Notes under the pieces: model-generated | Told to the model about the DNA's origin: nothing | Database searches by the model: none | Seen by the model: only the letters and a program-made list of their open reading frames with translations | Part shown: positions 26,093 to 34,864 of the stretch, piece by piece | How the letters are laid out: each line of letters opens with the position of its first letter | Numbering within the stretch: the stretch's first letter is position 1 | NCBI GenBank assembly: GCA_049601915.1 | Contig: JBMYRB010000001.1 | Location: forward strand, 248,001-312,000 | Direction: 5' to 3' | From: UBA8079 sp049601915 | GTDB lineage: Bacteria > Pseudomonadota > Alphaproteobacteria > UBA6615 | DNA length: 64,000 nucleotides | Program-made: the position numbers and the translations under genes

Positions 26093-27324
26093 TCGCGACA
26101 CGCCCGCAGCCCGACGACGCCGGCCACGAGAATCAACGCGGACGCACCGGCCACGCAAATCGCCAGCGGCCAGGCTGTGCCGTCAGGTGCCATGCTGACG
26201 AAGAAAGCGCCTGCGGCAGCACCAGCCATCTCGAATGTCACCAGCATCGCCGCGCTCATGCCCCGGCCCTGGACGCCCGCCTGCTGGAACACCAGAACCG
26301 GCGCCGAGGCAAATAACGGCCCCAAGGCAAACGCAAACACGCTCATCGCCGCCGTCAGGGTGATCGGCGTGTCACCCAACGCGACGGCCAGCAGCATGAG
26401 CAATCCCGAGACGGAGGCAGCGGCGACGCCAAACCCGTATAGCCGGGTGACCCCGATCCGGCTGACGATTCGGTTCGACAGGAGACTGCCGAAGAAGAAC
26501 GCCATCACGATCGTGGCCTGGAACAGCCCGTAATGCCGGGCGGCAACTCCGTGCCGGTCGATGAGCAGGAAAGGTGCTTCGGTAATGAATGCGAAGATCG
26601 CCCCGAGCGCCAGACCCAGGGTCAACGAGATCGCCACGAAGCTACACAGCGACAGAAGCCGGGCATAGCCAGATACGACCGAGCCGACCCGTAACGCCAC
26701 TCGCTCACGGGTCGCGAGGGTCTCCGGCAGGCCCAGCACCGCCAGCAGAAGAACCGCCGCGACGATGACGGCGAGCAGGATGAAGTTTGCCTGCCAGCCG
26801 AACCACTCGAACACGAACCCGCCAATGATCGGGCCGACCGCCGGCACCAGCGCGATGATCATGCCGTAGATCGCGTAAATCTTGGCCGAGTCCTCGGACT
26901 TGTAGATATCGCCGATGACCGCAAGAACGATCACGGCTTCCACGCTGGCCGAGGCGCCCATGAGGATGCGCGCCGCCAACAGCTGTCCGATCGTCTGCGA
27001 CAAGGCCGCCCCCACCGCGGTAAACAGAAACGCGGTGATGCCGATCAGGAATACGATCCGGCGGCCATATCGGTCACTCAGCGGCCCCCAGACAAGCTGA
27101 GCCACGGCGAAGGCCGCCACGTTCAACGCCATGGTGAGCTGCACCGTCTCGGCACTGGTGCCGAAGTAACCCGGCAAATGCGGCAACGACGGCGCATAGA
27201 GATCCGTCGAGAGAAGCGACGCGCCGCCGGCCGCAATAAGAATGAACAGGATCAGCCGGGACGGACGCCGGGTTTCGAAAGTCTGTGCCAACTCAATATT
27301 CCACGCGAACGAGGCTGAGCCCAT
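26089..27324 (-). CDS. MFS multidrug/solute exporter, Bcr/CflA type
   Basis: The predicted 411-residue protein has twelve membrane segments. Motif A is WGPLSDRYGRRIVFLIG between segments 2 and 3, and the drug/proton antiporter motif C appears as ALVPAVGPIIGGFVFEWFGW in segment 5; both are typical of the DHA1 Bcr/CflA group that exports drugs or other small molecules. I chose ATG 27324, which overlaps the end of truA by 32 bases; a TTG start just after truA is also possible. It is the last gene of the fmt-truA-MFS unit. Confidence 0.85.
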   Translation of the reverse strand: MGSASFAWNIELAQTFETRRPSRLILFILIAAGGASLLSTDLYAPSLPHLPGYFGTSAETVQLTMALNVAAFAVAQLVWGPLSDRYGRRIVFLIGITAFLFTAVGAALSQTIGQLLAARILMGASASVEAVIVLAVIGDIYKSEDSAKIYAIYGMIIALVPAVGPIIGGFVFEWFGWQANFILLAVIVAAVLLLAVLGLPETLATRERVALRVGSVVSGYARLLSLCSFVAISLTLGLALGAIFAFITEAPFLLIDRHGVAARHYGLFQATIVMAFFFGSLLSNRIVSRIGVTRLYGFGVAAASVSGLLMLLAVALGDTPITLTAAMSVFAFALGPLFASAPVLVFQQAGVQGRGMSAAMLVTFEMAGAAAGAFFVSMAPDGTAWPLAICVAGASALILVAGVVGLRACRD

Positions 27325-28030
27325 CGGGCGGTGCGGTCGGGCCGCCCGCGGTGCGATCGCGTGCCGCCAGCGCGTCGCGTACGTCGGAGCGCGTCCATTT
27401 CCCCTCGCCGACCAGCTTGAGCGTGCCGACAATATTTCGCACCTGGTGGTGCAGGAAGGACGGCGCGGAGGCCTCGACGACGAGTTCATCCCCGTGCCGC
27501 GAAACGTCCAAGCGGTCGAGCGTCTTCACCGGCGATTTTGCCTGGCACAACGTGGCGCGAAACGACGTGAAATCATGATGCCCGAGCAGCTCTTGCGCGG
27601 CGTCGGCCATCGCATCGGCATCGAGCCGGACGCGAACCCACCAAACACGCCCCGCATCTAGGGCGGGCTGCGGCCGCCGGTTCAGAATGCGGTAGCAGTA
27701 GTGTCGCGCCGTCGCGGCGTATCGCGCGTGGAAATCGTCATCGACCGTCTCGACCCTGAGCACCGAGACGGGAACATCGAGCAAGAAATGATTCATCGCA
27801 TCGCGCACCGTGTCGGCATCGACGTCTTTCGCAATATCCACATGGGCGGTCTGGGCCTCCGCGTGGACCCCGGCATCAGTACGACCCGCGCCATGGACGA
27901 TCGCGTCTTCGTCGCAGAAGGCATGGACCGCCCGCTCGAGCTCAGCCTGAATTGAGGGGCCGTTGTCCTGACGCTGCCAGCCGACATAGCCGGTCCCGTC
28001 ATACTCGACCGTCAGCTTGTAACGGGTCAT
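27293..28030 (-). CDS. truA: tRNA pseudouridine(38-40) synthase
   Basis: TruA makes pseudouridine at positions 38-40 of the tRNA anticodon arm. The 245-residue protein has the catalytic motif GAGRTDAGVHA with Asp52, and also YKLTVEYDGTGYVGWQRQ at the start, LDAGRVWWVRVRLD-type interface residues and FLHHQVRNIVG in the second half. The ATG overlaps the fmt stop (ATGA), so expression is coupled to fmt. Confidence 0.97.
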   Translation of the reverse strand: MTRYKLTVEYDGTGYVGWQRQDNGPSIQAELERAVHAFCDEDAIVHGAGRTDAGVHAEAQTAHVDIAKDVDADTVRDAMNHFLLDVPVSVLRVETVDDDFHARYAATARHYCYRILNRRPQPALDAGRVWWVRVRLDADAMADAAQELLGHHDFTSFRATLCQAKSPVKTLDRLDVSRHGDELVVEASAPSFLHHQVRNIVGTLKLVGEGKWTRSDVRDALAARDRTAGGPTAPPDGLSLVRVEY

Positions 28031-28941
28031 GTGAACACCGTACCCGCAGCGACAGGTCGGCCGCGCAAGTAATCCGCGGCCACCATCGGCGCCTTGCCCG
28101 CCCGCTGGACCATGACCAGCCGCAACGCGCCGTCGCCACAGGCCACGGTCAGTGCATCATCCAGCACCGTCCCGGGCGCGCGCCGGCCCGCGACCACCTC
28201 CGCCGCGAGAACCTTGATCCGCTCGCCGTCATGCTCGAACCAAGCGCCGGGCCAGGGTGCGAAGGCGCGCACATGGCAATCCAGATCTGCGGCCGGCAGT
28301 GCCCAGTCAATCCGTTCCTCGCCGCGTTCGATTTTCGCCGCATAGGTCTCACCCGCATCCGGCTGCGGGGTCGGTTTCAGAGTGCCGGCATCCAGTCCGG
28401 CCAGCGCGTCCACGATCAACCGGCCACCGAGCGCCGCCAGCGCGTCATGGAGCATCCCGGCATTGGTCTCGTCCGTGATCGGGACCGTGTCACGCAGCAA
28501 CTCCGGCCCGGTATCCAGCCCGGCATCCATCTGCATGATTGTCACACCGGTCTCGGCATCACCCGCCTGGATGGCACGCTGGATAGGTGCCGCACCACGC
28601 CAGCGCGGCAGCAGGGATGCGTGAATATTGATGCAGCCGAGCCGCGGCGCATCGAGCACAGGCTGGGGCAGGATCAACCCGTAGGCGACGACCACGGCGA
28701 CATCGAGATTCAACGCCGCGAAGTCTGCCTGAATATCCTCGTCGCGCAAGCTTGCCGGAGTGCGCACGGGGACACCCGCCGCGTCGGCTTCATCATGAAC
28801 GGCGGAGCGGCGTTCGCTCTGGCCGCGCCCCGCCGGACGCGGCGGCTGGGTGTAGACGCACGCGATCTCATGGCCCGCCACGCGCAATGCGTCGAGGGCC
28901 GGAACGGAAAAGTCCGGTGTGCCGAGAAAGGCTATACGCAT
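28027..28941 (-). CDS. fmt: Methionyl-tRNA formyltransferase
   Basis: The 304-residue enzyme transfers a formyl group from 10-formyl-tetrahydrofolate to initiator Met-tRNA. The N-terminal Rossmann domain has MRIAFLGTPDFSVPALDAL and the active-site run INIHASLLPRWRGAAPIQRAI, which holds the catalytic Asn-His, with Asp in MQMDAGLDTG. The C-terminal tRNA-binding barrel starts around residue 205 (FAPWPGAWFEHDGERI). def, the deformylase of the same cycle, lies 48 bases upstream on the same strand. Confidence 0.98.
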   Translation of the reverse strand: MRIAFLGTPDFSVPALDALRVAGHEIACVYTQPPRPAGRGQSERRSAVHDEADAAGVPVRTPASLRDEDIQADFAALNLDVAVVVAYGLILPQPVLDAPRLGCINIHASLLPRWRGAAPIQRAIQAGDAETGVTIMQMDAGLDTGPELLRDTVPITDETNAGMLHDALAALGGRLIVDALAGLDAGTLKPTPQPDAGETYAAKIERGEERIDWALPAADLDCHVRAFAPWPGAWFEHDGERIKVLAAEVVAGRRAPGTVLDDALTVACGDGALRLVMVQRAGKAPMVAADYLRGRPVAAGTVFT

Positions 28942-28989
28942 GTTTCGTGCCGTCCCGTTTTCATCCGCGCGGCAAAGGCTTGCAGGCGT

Positions 28990-29502
28990 CTAGGCGTGCG
29001 CGCGCTTCAGCTTCTTCATCTTGCGCAGGATAATATTCCGCTTGAGCGGCGTCAGATAGTCGATGAACAGAACCCCGTCGAGATGATCGATCTCGTGCTG
29101 GATGCATGCCGACAAGAGCCCGGTCGCTTCCAGCTCCTGCTGCGCCCCATCGGGGTCGAGAAAGCCGACTTTGATTTCGCGCGACCGCGACACCTCGGCA
29201 TAGTGATCGGGAATGGACAGGCAGCCCTCTTCGGCCACCACATTCTCTTCCGATCGCCAGGTAATCTCGGGGTTGATCATCCGGTAGGGCTGCGCCGCCT
29301 CATCCTCGCGCGCCACGTCACACACGATGACCCTCTGGGTCGCGGCCACCTGGGGTGCCGACAGGCCGACCCCCGGTGCCTCGTACATGGTCTCGAGCAT
29401 ATCGTCGAGCAACCGGCGCACGCCGTCATCGATCGACACGACCGGTTCGCACTTCATTTTCAGCACCGGATCCGGTGCCAGAATGATCGGCAGCTTCGCC
29501 AT
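28990..29502 (-). CDS. def: Peptide deformylase
   Basis: The 170-residue metalloenzyme removes formyl from nascent N-terminal Met. All three motifs are present: GVGLSAPQV, EEGCLSIP with the metal Cys, and QHEIDHLDG with the two metal His and catalytic Glu. I start at ATG 29502 (MAKLPIILAPDPVLK), the usual beginning of the family; ATG 29544 would add 14 atypical residues. It heads the def-fmt-truA unit and is divergent from rmuC. Confidence 0.97.
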   Translation of the reverse strand: MAKLPIILAPDPVLKMKCEPVVSIDDGVRRLLDDMLETMYEAPGVGLSAPQVAATQRVIVCDVAREDEAAQPYRMINPEITWRSEENVVAEEGCLSIPDHYAEVSRSREIKVGFLDPDGAQQELEATGLLSACIQHEIDHLDGVLFIDYLTPLKRNIILRKMKKLKRAHA

Positions 29503-29618
29503 CGCGGGTGACCCTGAGGGCAGAGAAAATTCAAGCAATTCCATACGTTACCTATGGCCTCCCATCCCCGGCGTCAAGCCGTGCGGCGACTCAAAGCCCC
29601 GATTGCTAGAATGGCACC

Positions 29619-30767
29619 ATGGATATCCTGCTTCTGATCGTCGCCGTCCTCGGTGCCGTCGCCATCGGTGCGGCCGCTGCCGCCTTTCTGCTACGCAAGC
29701 GCCCGACACAGGACGCGCCCGAACCGAACAGCGATGTGCTGGCCCTTTCCGAGCGCTTGTCCCAAATGACCGAGGCCCAGGCGGCCCAGCAGGCGCAGCT
29801 CGCCCAGACGCTGCAGGCCCAGGAACGTGCGCTTGCCAAGGCGGTCGATGACCGACTGCAGCTGCTGACGGGCAAGATCAACGAGACCCTGGAGAAGACC
29901 AACAAGACCCAGAAGACAAATCTCGACGAGCTCAAGGAACGGCTGGTGCGGATCGACACCGCCCAGAAGAATCTCTCCGACCTCTCGTCACAGGTCGTCG
30001 GGCTGCAGGACATCCTGTCCAACAAACAGGCGCGCGGCGCGTTCGGCGAGGTCCAGCTTCAGGGTCTGGTCGAGGCGGTGCTACCGCCCGATGGCTATAC
30101 CTTCCAGGCGACCCTGGCCGACGGCAAGCGCGCCGACTGCCTGCTCGACCTGCCCAACCCGCCCGGCCCGATCGTGATCGATGCGAAATTCCCGCTGGAG
30201 GCATGGCGCCAGTTGCAGGCCGCCGAGACCGTCACCGAGCGCAAGGAGGCCGAGCGCGCACTGCGCCGCGACGTGGGCATTCATGTAAAGGCCATCGCGG
30301 AGAAATATATCGTCCAGGGCGAGACCGCAGACGCCGCGCTCATGTTCCTGCCCTCAGAGGCGGTCTATGCGGAGCTGCATTCATCTTTCGCCGATGTCGT
30401 GGATGCCGCCAACCGCGCCAAGGTTTTCATCGTGTCGCCCACGACCCTGTGGGCGCTGCTCAACACCATGCGCGCGGTGATGAAGGACGTGCGCATGAAA
30501 GAGGCCGCCGGGGTCATCCAGATCGAGGTCATGAAGATGCTCGAGGATGTGGAGCGTCTCGACAAACGGGTCGGGCATCTGGAGGCGCACTTCGCGCTGG
30601 CCGAGAAGGACATCCGCGAGATCCGTACTTCGACAGGCAAGATCACCCGGCGCGGCGATCAAATTCAGGACATCCAGCTCAGTGAAAGCGACGTCCCGGC
30701 AATCGAAGGCGCGCTCGACGGGCCGCCCGAAGACGACGACCGCCCGCTTCTGCGCACGGTTGAATAG
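29619..30767 (+). CDS. rmuC: DNA recombination protein RmuC homologue
   Basis: This 382-residue protein has an N-terminal membrane anchor (residues 2-23), a long coiled coil (about 35-130, rich in Gln, Leu and Lys) and the RmuC core: ARGAFGEVQLQGLVE, IVIDAKFPLEAWRQL, ALMFLPSEAVYAELH and FIVSPTTLWALLNTMRAV. RmuC limits sequence inversions between short repeats and has a nuclease-like fold in its core. The gene is divergent from def and convergent with recR, only three bases apart. Confidence 0.94.
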   Translation: MDILLLIVAVLGAVAIGAAAAAFLLRKRPTQDAPEPNSDVLALSERLSQMTEAQAAQQAQLAQTLQAQERALAKAVDDRLQLLTGKINETLEKTNKTQKTNLDELKERLVRIDTAQKNLSDLSSQVVGLQDILSNKQARGAFGEVQLQGLVEAVLPPDGYTFQATLADGKRADCLLDLPNPPGPIVIDAKFPLEAWRQLQAAETVTERKEAERALRRDVGIHVKAIAEKYIVQGETADAALMFLPSEAVYAELHSSFADVVDAANRAKVFIVSPTTLWALLNTMRAVMKDVRMKEAAGVIQIEVMKMLEDVERLDKRVGHLEAHFALAEKDIREIRTSTGKITRRGDQIQDIQLSESDVPAIEGALDGPPEDDDRPLLRTVE

Positions 30768-30770
30768 ACG

Positions 30771-31361
30771 TCAGACCTCCCGCCGGCTCCTGAGCGCGGC
30801 GGTCAACGTCCCGTCATCCAGATAGTCAAGTTCGCCGCCCACCGGCACACCATGGGACAGCCGCGAAATCTTCACGCCGCAATCTTCCAGCCGCTCGGTG
30901 ATGTAGTGGGCCGTTGTCTGCCCCGCGACGGTCGCGTTGGTCGCAAGGATCACCTCGCCCACTGCGTCCGACCGCGCCCGATCGAGCAGCTGGCCGATCC
31001 GCAGATCGTCCGGTCCGACCCCGTCGAGCGCTGACAGGGTGCCGCCCAGGACATGGTAGAGCCCGCCGAAAGAGGCCGTGCGCTCCAGCGCCCAGAGATC
31101 GGCCACGTCCTCGATCACGCAGATCACGCCGCGGTCGCGTTCCACATCGTCGCAGATCCGGCAGGGATCGACGGAATCGATGTTGCCGCAATTGCTGCAG
31201 GTCCGGATTGCCGCCACGACCCCCGTCAGCGCCTCGGCGAGCGGCTGCATGAATTGTGGGCGCTTGATAAGGTGCAGTGCCGCGCGCCGTGCCGAACGGG
31301 GGCCGAGCCCCGGCAGCTTCGCCAGCAGATCGACGAGCCGTTCGATTTCAGGTGTCGACAT
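30771..31361 (-). CDS. recR: Recombination mediator protein RecR
   Basis: RecR works with RecF/RecO to load RecA on gapped DNA. The 196 residues have the N-terminal helix-hairpin-helix LPGLGPRSARRAALHL, the zinc finger CSNCGNIDSVDPCRIC, a Toprim domain beginning VICVIEDVADLWALE, and the C-terminal SRLSHGVPVGGELDYLD. It is the third gene of dnaX-ybaB-recR, the standard order, with 14 bases after ybaB. Confidence 0.97.
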   Translation of the reverse strand: MSTPEIERLVDLLAKLPGLGPRSARRAALHLIKRPQFMQPLAEALTGVVAAIRTCSNCGNIDSVDPCRICDDVERDRGVICVIEDVADLWALERTASFGGLYHVLGGTLSALDGVGPDDLRIGQLLDRARSDAVGEVILATNATVAGQTTAHYITERLEDCGVKISRLSHGVPVGGELDYLDDGTLTAALRSRREV

Positions 31362-31375
31362 TCAGACCCAGCGCG

Positions 31376-31705
31376 TCAGCCGCCAAACGGCATGTTGAAG
31401 CCCGGCGGCAGTTCCAGGCCGCCCGTGAGTTCCTTCATCTGATCGGTTGCCTGTTGTTCGGACTTCACCTTGGCATCGGCATGGGCCGCAACAATCAGGT
31501 CTTCAAGGATGTCCGCCTCGGCCGGGTTCACCAGGCTTGGGTCGATGCGGATTCCCTTCATCTCGCCCTTGCCGCTGAGGGTCACGGTCACCATCCCGGC
31601 CGCCGACGATCCCTCGACCGTCATTTCCGCCAGACGCTCCTGCATCTCGCCCATCTTGGCTTGCATTTCCTGCGCTTGCTTCATCAGCTGACCGAGATTC
31701 TTCAT
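31376..31705 (-). CDS. ybaB: YbaB/EbfC family nucleoid-associated protein
   Basis: This 109-residue protein dimerises and binds DNA. It has the typical charged helical start (MKNLGQLMKQAQEMQAKMGE), a beta hairpin (GMVTVTLSGKGEMKGIRIDP) and the ending LPPGFNMPFGG. Its ATG overlaps the dnaX stop by four bases and recR follows. Confidence 0.96.
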   Translation of the reverse strand: MKNLGQLMKQAQEMQAKMGEMQERLAEMTVEGSSAAGMVTVTLSGKGEMKGIRIDPSLVNPAEADILEDLIVAAHADAKVKSEQQATDQMKELTGGLELPPGFNMPFGG

Positions 31706-33660
31706 GCTTCGTCATCCTCCGTTTCATGGTCATCTTCGGCGGGTGCTGCATCGGGCAACAAATCGGCGGTACCCGGGTCGCGCCGTTCGACCTTCTCGAT
31801 TCTGGCACCGGGAAAAGCATCGAGTGCGGCCCGGACAACCGGGTGCTCCGCCGCCTCACGATAGGTGGCCGCTTCGGCCTCTTCATCCTGCGCGGCGAGG
31901 GTTGCCGTTCCCTGCTCGCCCGAAACGCTCACCTGCCAATGGGCGCCCAGCCACTCGCGCAGGCGGTTCAGCGCCTGCCCCGGCAGGTCGGACGGGGCGT
32001 GTTCGTTGGGGCGAAACTCGAGCCGCCCGGGCTCATAGGTCACCATGTGCACGTTGTTGTAGAGATGGCTGCGCAGAGCGATCTCGCGGCGTTCACCGAA
32101 AAGCTCGACGAGTTCCCGAAAATTCTGGGGGTCAGCCAGTGCCTGCGGCGCAAGATCAGGCGCGGGATCCGCTGCCGGCATTTCACGCGTGGCTGCGGCC
32201 GCAGCCGCATCGCCGCCATTGCCGGCAACCGCCTGCGAACCGCCATTCCCGGTGGGTGAAGATTCGGCGGCGGAAGCGGCAGCCGATGCCGGTGCGGGCT
32301 CGCTTTCAAGCTTCTTGATGATGTCCCCGGGTGACGGCATGTCGGCGGCATGCGCCAGCCGGATCAAAACCATCTCGGCCGCGGGCATGGCCGACGGCGC
32401 GCGCTGTACCTCGCCAACACCCTTCAGCAGGATCTGCCAGGCGCGCGACAACACGGCGACGGTCAGGCCATCGGCCATCGCCTGCCCGCGGGTTCGTTCA
32501 AGCTCGGACACGGCCGCGTCCTCGGCCGCCCGGGGCACGATTTTGACCCGCGTGATCCAGTGGCTGAGCTCGAGCAAGTCCTGGAGAACAGCCAGAGGGT
32601 CGGCGCCGGCATCATGGAGCGTGCCCAGGCCCGCCAGCGCATCGGCGATGCGGCCGGCCATCAGGGCCTCGAACATATCGAATACGGCCGCGCTGTCGGC
32701 GGTGCCCAGCATGACACGAATATTTTCTTCCGACGCCTCGGCCCCGCCGGAGCAATAAGCCGAAATCGCCTGGTCGAGCAACGACAGGCCATCGCGCACC
32801 GATCCGTCCGCAGCGCGCGCGATCAGGCGCAGCGCGCCTTCCTCGAGCTTCGCGCCCTCGGCATTCGCGATCCCGCCGAAATGGGCCATCAGTTCGTCCG
32901 CACCAACCCGGCGCAGATCGAAACGCTGACAGCGCGACAGCACCGTGACCGGAACCTTGCGGATTTCGGTCGTCGCGAAGATGAACTTCACATGCTCGGG
33001 GGGTTCTTCCAGTGTCTTCAGCAGCGCGTTGAACGCGTGCCGCGACAGCATGTGGACCTCATCGATGATGTAGACCTTGTAGCGTCCGAACACCGGCCGA
33101 TAGCGCACCCCGTCGAGAATTTCGCGGATGTCGTCGACCCCGGTCCGGCTGGCGGCATCGACCTCGATCACGTCGGGATGGCGATCCTCGGCGATCGCCA
33201 CGCATTGTTCGTCATCGGCGGCGGGCGAGATCGTCGGGCCGTCCAGCGCATTCAGGCATTTGGCGATGATGCGTGCGGTCGTGGTTTTGCCCACCCCGCG
33301 CACCCCGGTCAGGATGAAGGCGTGGGCCACGCGGTCGAGGGCGAACGCGTTGGTCAGGGTGCGCACCAGCGCCTCCTGACCGATCAACTCGTCAAAACCC
33401 TGCGGGCGATACTTGCGCGCCAGCACCTGATAATCCAGCGCGGCCTCGCGCTCGGCTGCGGGTTCGGCGGCCTTCGGCGCTACGGCTACGGGCGGTGCTT
33501 CGGCTGTTTCCTGTGCCGGCTCGGGTTCGGGCGCGAGATCATCGCCGCCATCGAGAAAGCTCGCCTGGTTGGGATCGTCGATGGTGGGGCTACCGTCGAG
33601 CGACTCATCCGCGTCCGCGATTGGCGGTTCACCCGGCTGATCTTCGAGGTCGGCAGTCAT
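31702..33660 (-). CDS. dnaX: DNA polymerase III subunit gamma/tau
   Basis: DnaX is the clamp-loader ATPase and, as tau, the replisome organiser. The 652-residue protein has an acidic, probably disordered N-terminal extension of about 75 residues, then YQVLARKYRPQGFDELIGQ, Walker A TGVRGVGKTTTARI, Walker B VYIIDEVHMLS, sensor 1 FIFATTEIRKVPVTVLSRCQRF, and the tau region to the end. The usual four-Cys zinc module is reduced to KCLNAL and EQCVAI, which I recall as common in alphaproteobacteria. I saw no A-rich slippery heptamer for a programmed gamma frameshift. ATG 33660 is preferred over GTG 33669. The SRP RNA gene lies just upstream. Confidence 0.96.
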   Translation of the reverse strand: MTADLEDQPGEPPIADADESLDGSPTIDDPNQASFLDGGDDLAPEPEPAQETAEAPPVAVAPKAAEPAAEREAALDYQVLARKYRPQGFDELIGQEALVRTLTNAFALDRVAHAFILTGVRGVGKTTTARIIAKCLNALDGPTISPAADDEQCVAIAEDRHPDVIEVDAASRTGVDDIREILDGVRYRPVFGRYKVYIIDEVHMLSRHAFNALLKTLEEPPEHVKFIFATTEIRKVPVTVLSRCQRFDLRRVGADELMAHFGGIANAEGAKLEEGALRLIARAADGSVRDGLSLLDQAISAYCSGGAEASEENIRVMLGTADSAAVFDMFEALMAGRIADALAGLGTLHDAGADPLAVLQDLLELSHWITRVKIVPRAAEDAAVSELERTRGQAMADGLTVAVLSRAWQILLKGVGEVQRAPSAMPAAEMVLIRLAHAADMPSPGDIIKKLESEPAPASAAASAAESSPTGNGGSQAVAGNGGDAAAAAATREMPAADPAPDLAPQALADPQNFRELVELFGERREIALRSHLYNNVHMVTYEPGRLEFRPNEHAPSDLPGQALNRLREWLGAHWQVSVSGEQGTATLAAQDEEAEAATYREAAEHPVVRAALDAFPGARIEKVERRDPGTADLLPDAAPAEDDHETEDDEA

Positions 33661-33720
33661 CGGTGTCACGTGTTCCCGGACAGATTGGTTCCACTACCAA
33701 TATCCGATTCGGCGTTCGAG

Positions 33721-33820
33721 GTGGGAGACCGGTTGAATACGACCCGGGCGAAACTCGTTACGGCTGCTTCCTTCCGGACCTGACCGGGTTAGCGAGGCGC
33801 TCGTCCGCCCGGCCTCCCAC
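33721..33820 (-). ncRNA. ffs: Signal recognition particle RNA (small bacterial type)
   Basis: On the minus strand this 100-base RNA folds into a single long hairpin. The ends pair (GTGGGAGGCCGG with CCGGTCTCCCAC), and the apical part carries the invariant SRP domain GTCAGGTCCGGAAGGAAGCA, including the GGAA tetraloop and the asymmetric loop bound by Ffh. There is no Alu domain, which is usual for proteobacteria. Its position about 60 bases upstream of dnaX, on the same strand, is conserved. Confidence 0.95.
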
Positions 33821-33946
33821 ACTCACTATACCAGATCAGGGGGCACGATAAACAACGGCTGAACCAAGAATCCCGGACCCTTTCCACAGGTCGAAAGCTA
33901 TGACAGTTTACGGCCCGATTCCGCCCCGCATAACGAAAGCCTGACC

Positions 33947-34858
33947 GTGTCACGCAACTATTATTCCAGCGACTATCTCGATCGCGTTTCGCATTTGCGC
34001 AACGATCTGGACTGGCTGGCGCAGCAGATGTCCGAGGCCAGCAGCCGCCTGTTGCCCGTCTGGCAGCAAAATAATCTCGTGGTCAGCGGTGAGACGGTCG
34101 CGGCCGCCGCCCTTGAGGTCCACCATATCGAGACCCTGCGCGCCGACGATGTCGAGCCGATACTGCTGGGCCTTGTGGATGGCACCGCCTATTTTACCCT
34201 CGATGTCAGCCACATCCCCGACCCTCACGAGCATGAAGTTCTGGCGTCTGCGGGCCTGTTCGAGGATCTGCGCAAGGTCGGCCCCTATGTGGCTCGCGAA
34301 GAGGGCAATCTTCTCGCCTATGCGCGTGGGATCAACTACTGGCACCAGCGCCACCGTTTCTGCGGGGTGTGCGGCGCACCGACGCGAAGCGAATCCGCCG
34401 GGCATCAGCGTCGCTGCACCAACGAAGCCTGCAACGCATCCCATTTCCCGCGCACCGACGTCGCCTGCATCATGCTGGTCTATGACGAGGACCGGATCAT
34501 CATGGGCAAATCTCCCCGCTTCCAGGGACGCATGCAATCGGTGCTCGCGGGCTTCCTGGAACCAGGCGAGACACTGGAAGATTGCGTCGCCCGTGAAGTC
34601 TTCGAGGAAGTCGGTGTACGGGTCACCGACGTCGAATACCAGCATTCCCAGCCCTGGCCGTTCCCGGCATCCCTGATGGTCGGCTTCCGCGCACGCGCGC
34701 TCGATACCGAAATCACCATCGATGAGAATGAACTTCTGTCGGCAGAATGGCTGACCCGCGCAGAGCTGAAGGCGACCGCACCGGACTCGCCCGTCCAGCT
34801 GCCACGACCGGACTCGATCGCCCGACGGCTCATCGAGGAGTGGCTCGCCGAAGGCTAA
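33947..34858 (+). CDS. nudC: NAD(+) diphosphatase / RNA deNADding enzyme NudC
   Basis: NudC hydrolyses NAD(H) and removes NAD caps from RNA. The 303-residue protein has an N-terminal domain, a four-Cys zinc site (CGVC at 139-142 and CTNEAC at 157-162), the Nudix box GFLEPGETLEDCVAREVFEE starting near residue 202, and the NADH-family tag SQPWPFPASLM just after it. GTG 33947 is the only suitable start before the conserved N-terminal region. It is convergent with pheA, with six bases between the stops. Confidence 0.95.
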   Translation: MSRNYYSSDYLDRVSHLRNDLDWLAQQMSEASSRLLPVWQQNNLVVSGETVAAAALEVHHIETLRADDVEPILLGLVDGTAYFTLDVSHIPDPHEHEVLASAGLFEDLRKVGPYVAREEGNLLAYARGINYWHQRHRFCGVCGAPTRSESAGHQRRCTNEACNASHFPRTDVACIMLVYDEDRIIMGKSPRFQGRMQSVLAGFLEPGETLEDCVAREVFEEVGVRVTDVEYQHSQPWPFPASLMVGFRARALDTEITIDENELLSAEWLTRAELKATAPDSPVQLPRPDSIARRLIEEWLAEG

Positions 34859-34864
34859 GCCCGT

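Noticed and set aside
27952..29511. Very long frame opposite fmt and def
   Set aside because: High-GC shadow of well-recognised genes; it is rich in Arg and His, has no family match and no ribosome-binding site.
31702..33660. Loss of zinc cysteines in DnaX as a novelty
   Set aside because: I recall this as a common alphaproteobacterial feature, so it is not unusual for this lineage.
31702..33660. Programmed frameshift producing gamma from dnaX
   Set aside because: I did not find an A-rich slippery heptamer; there is no positive evidence.
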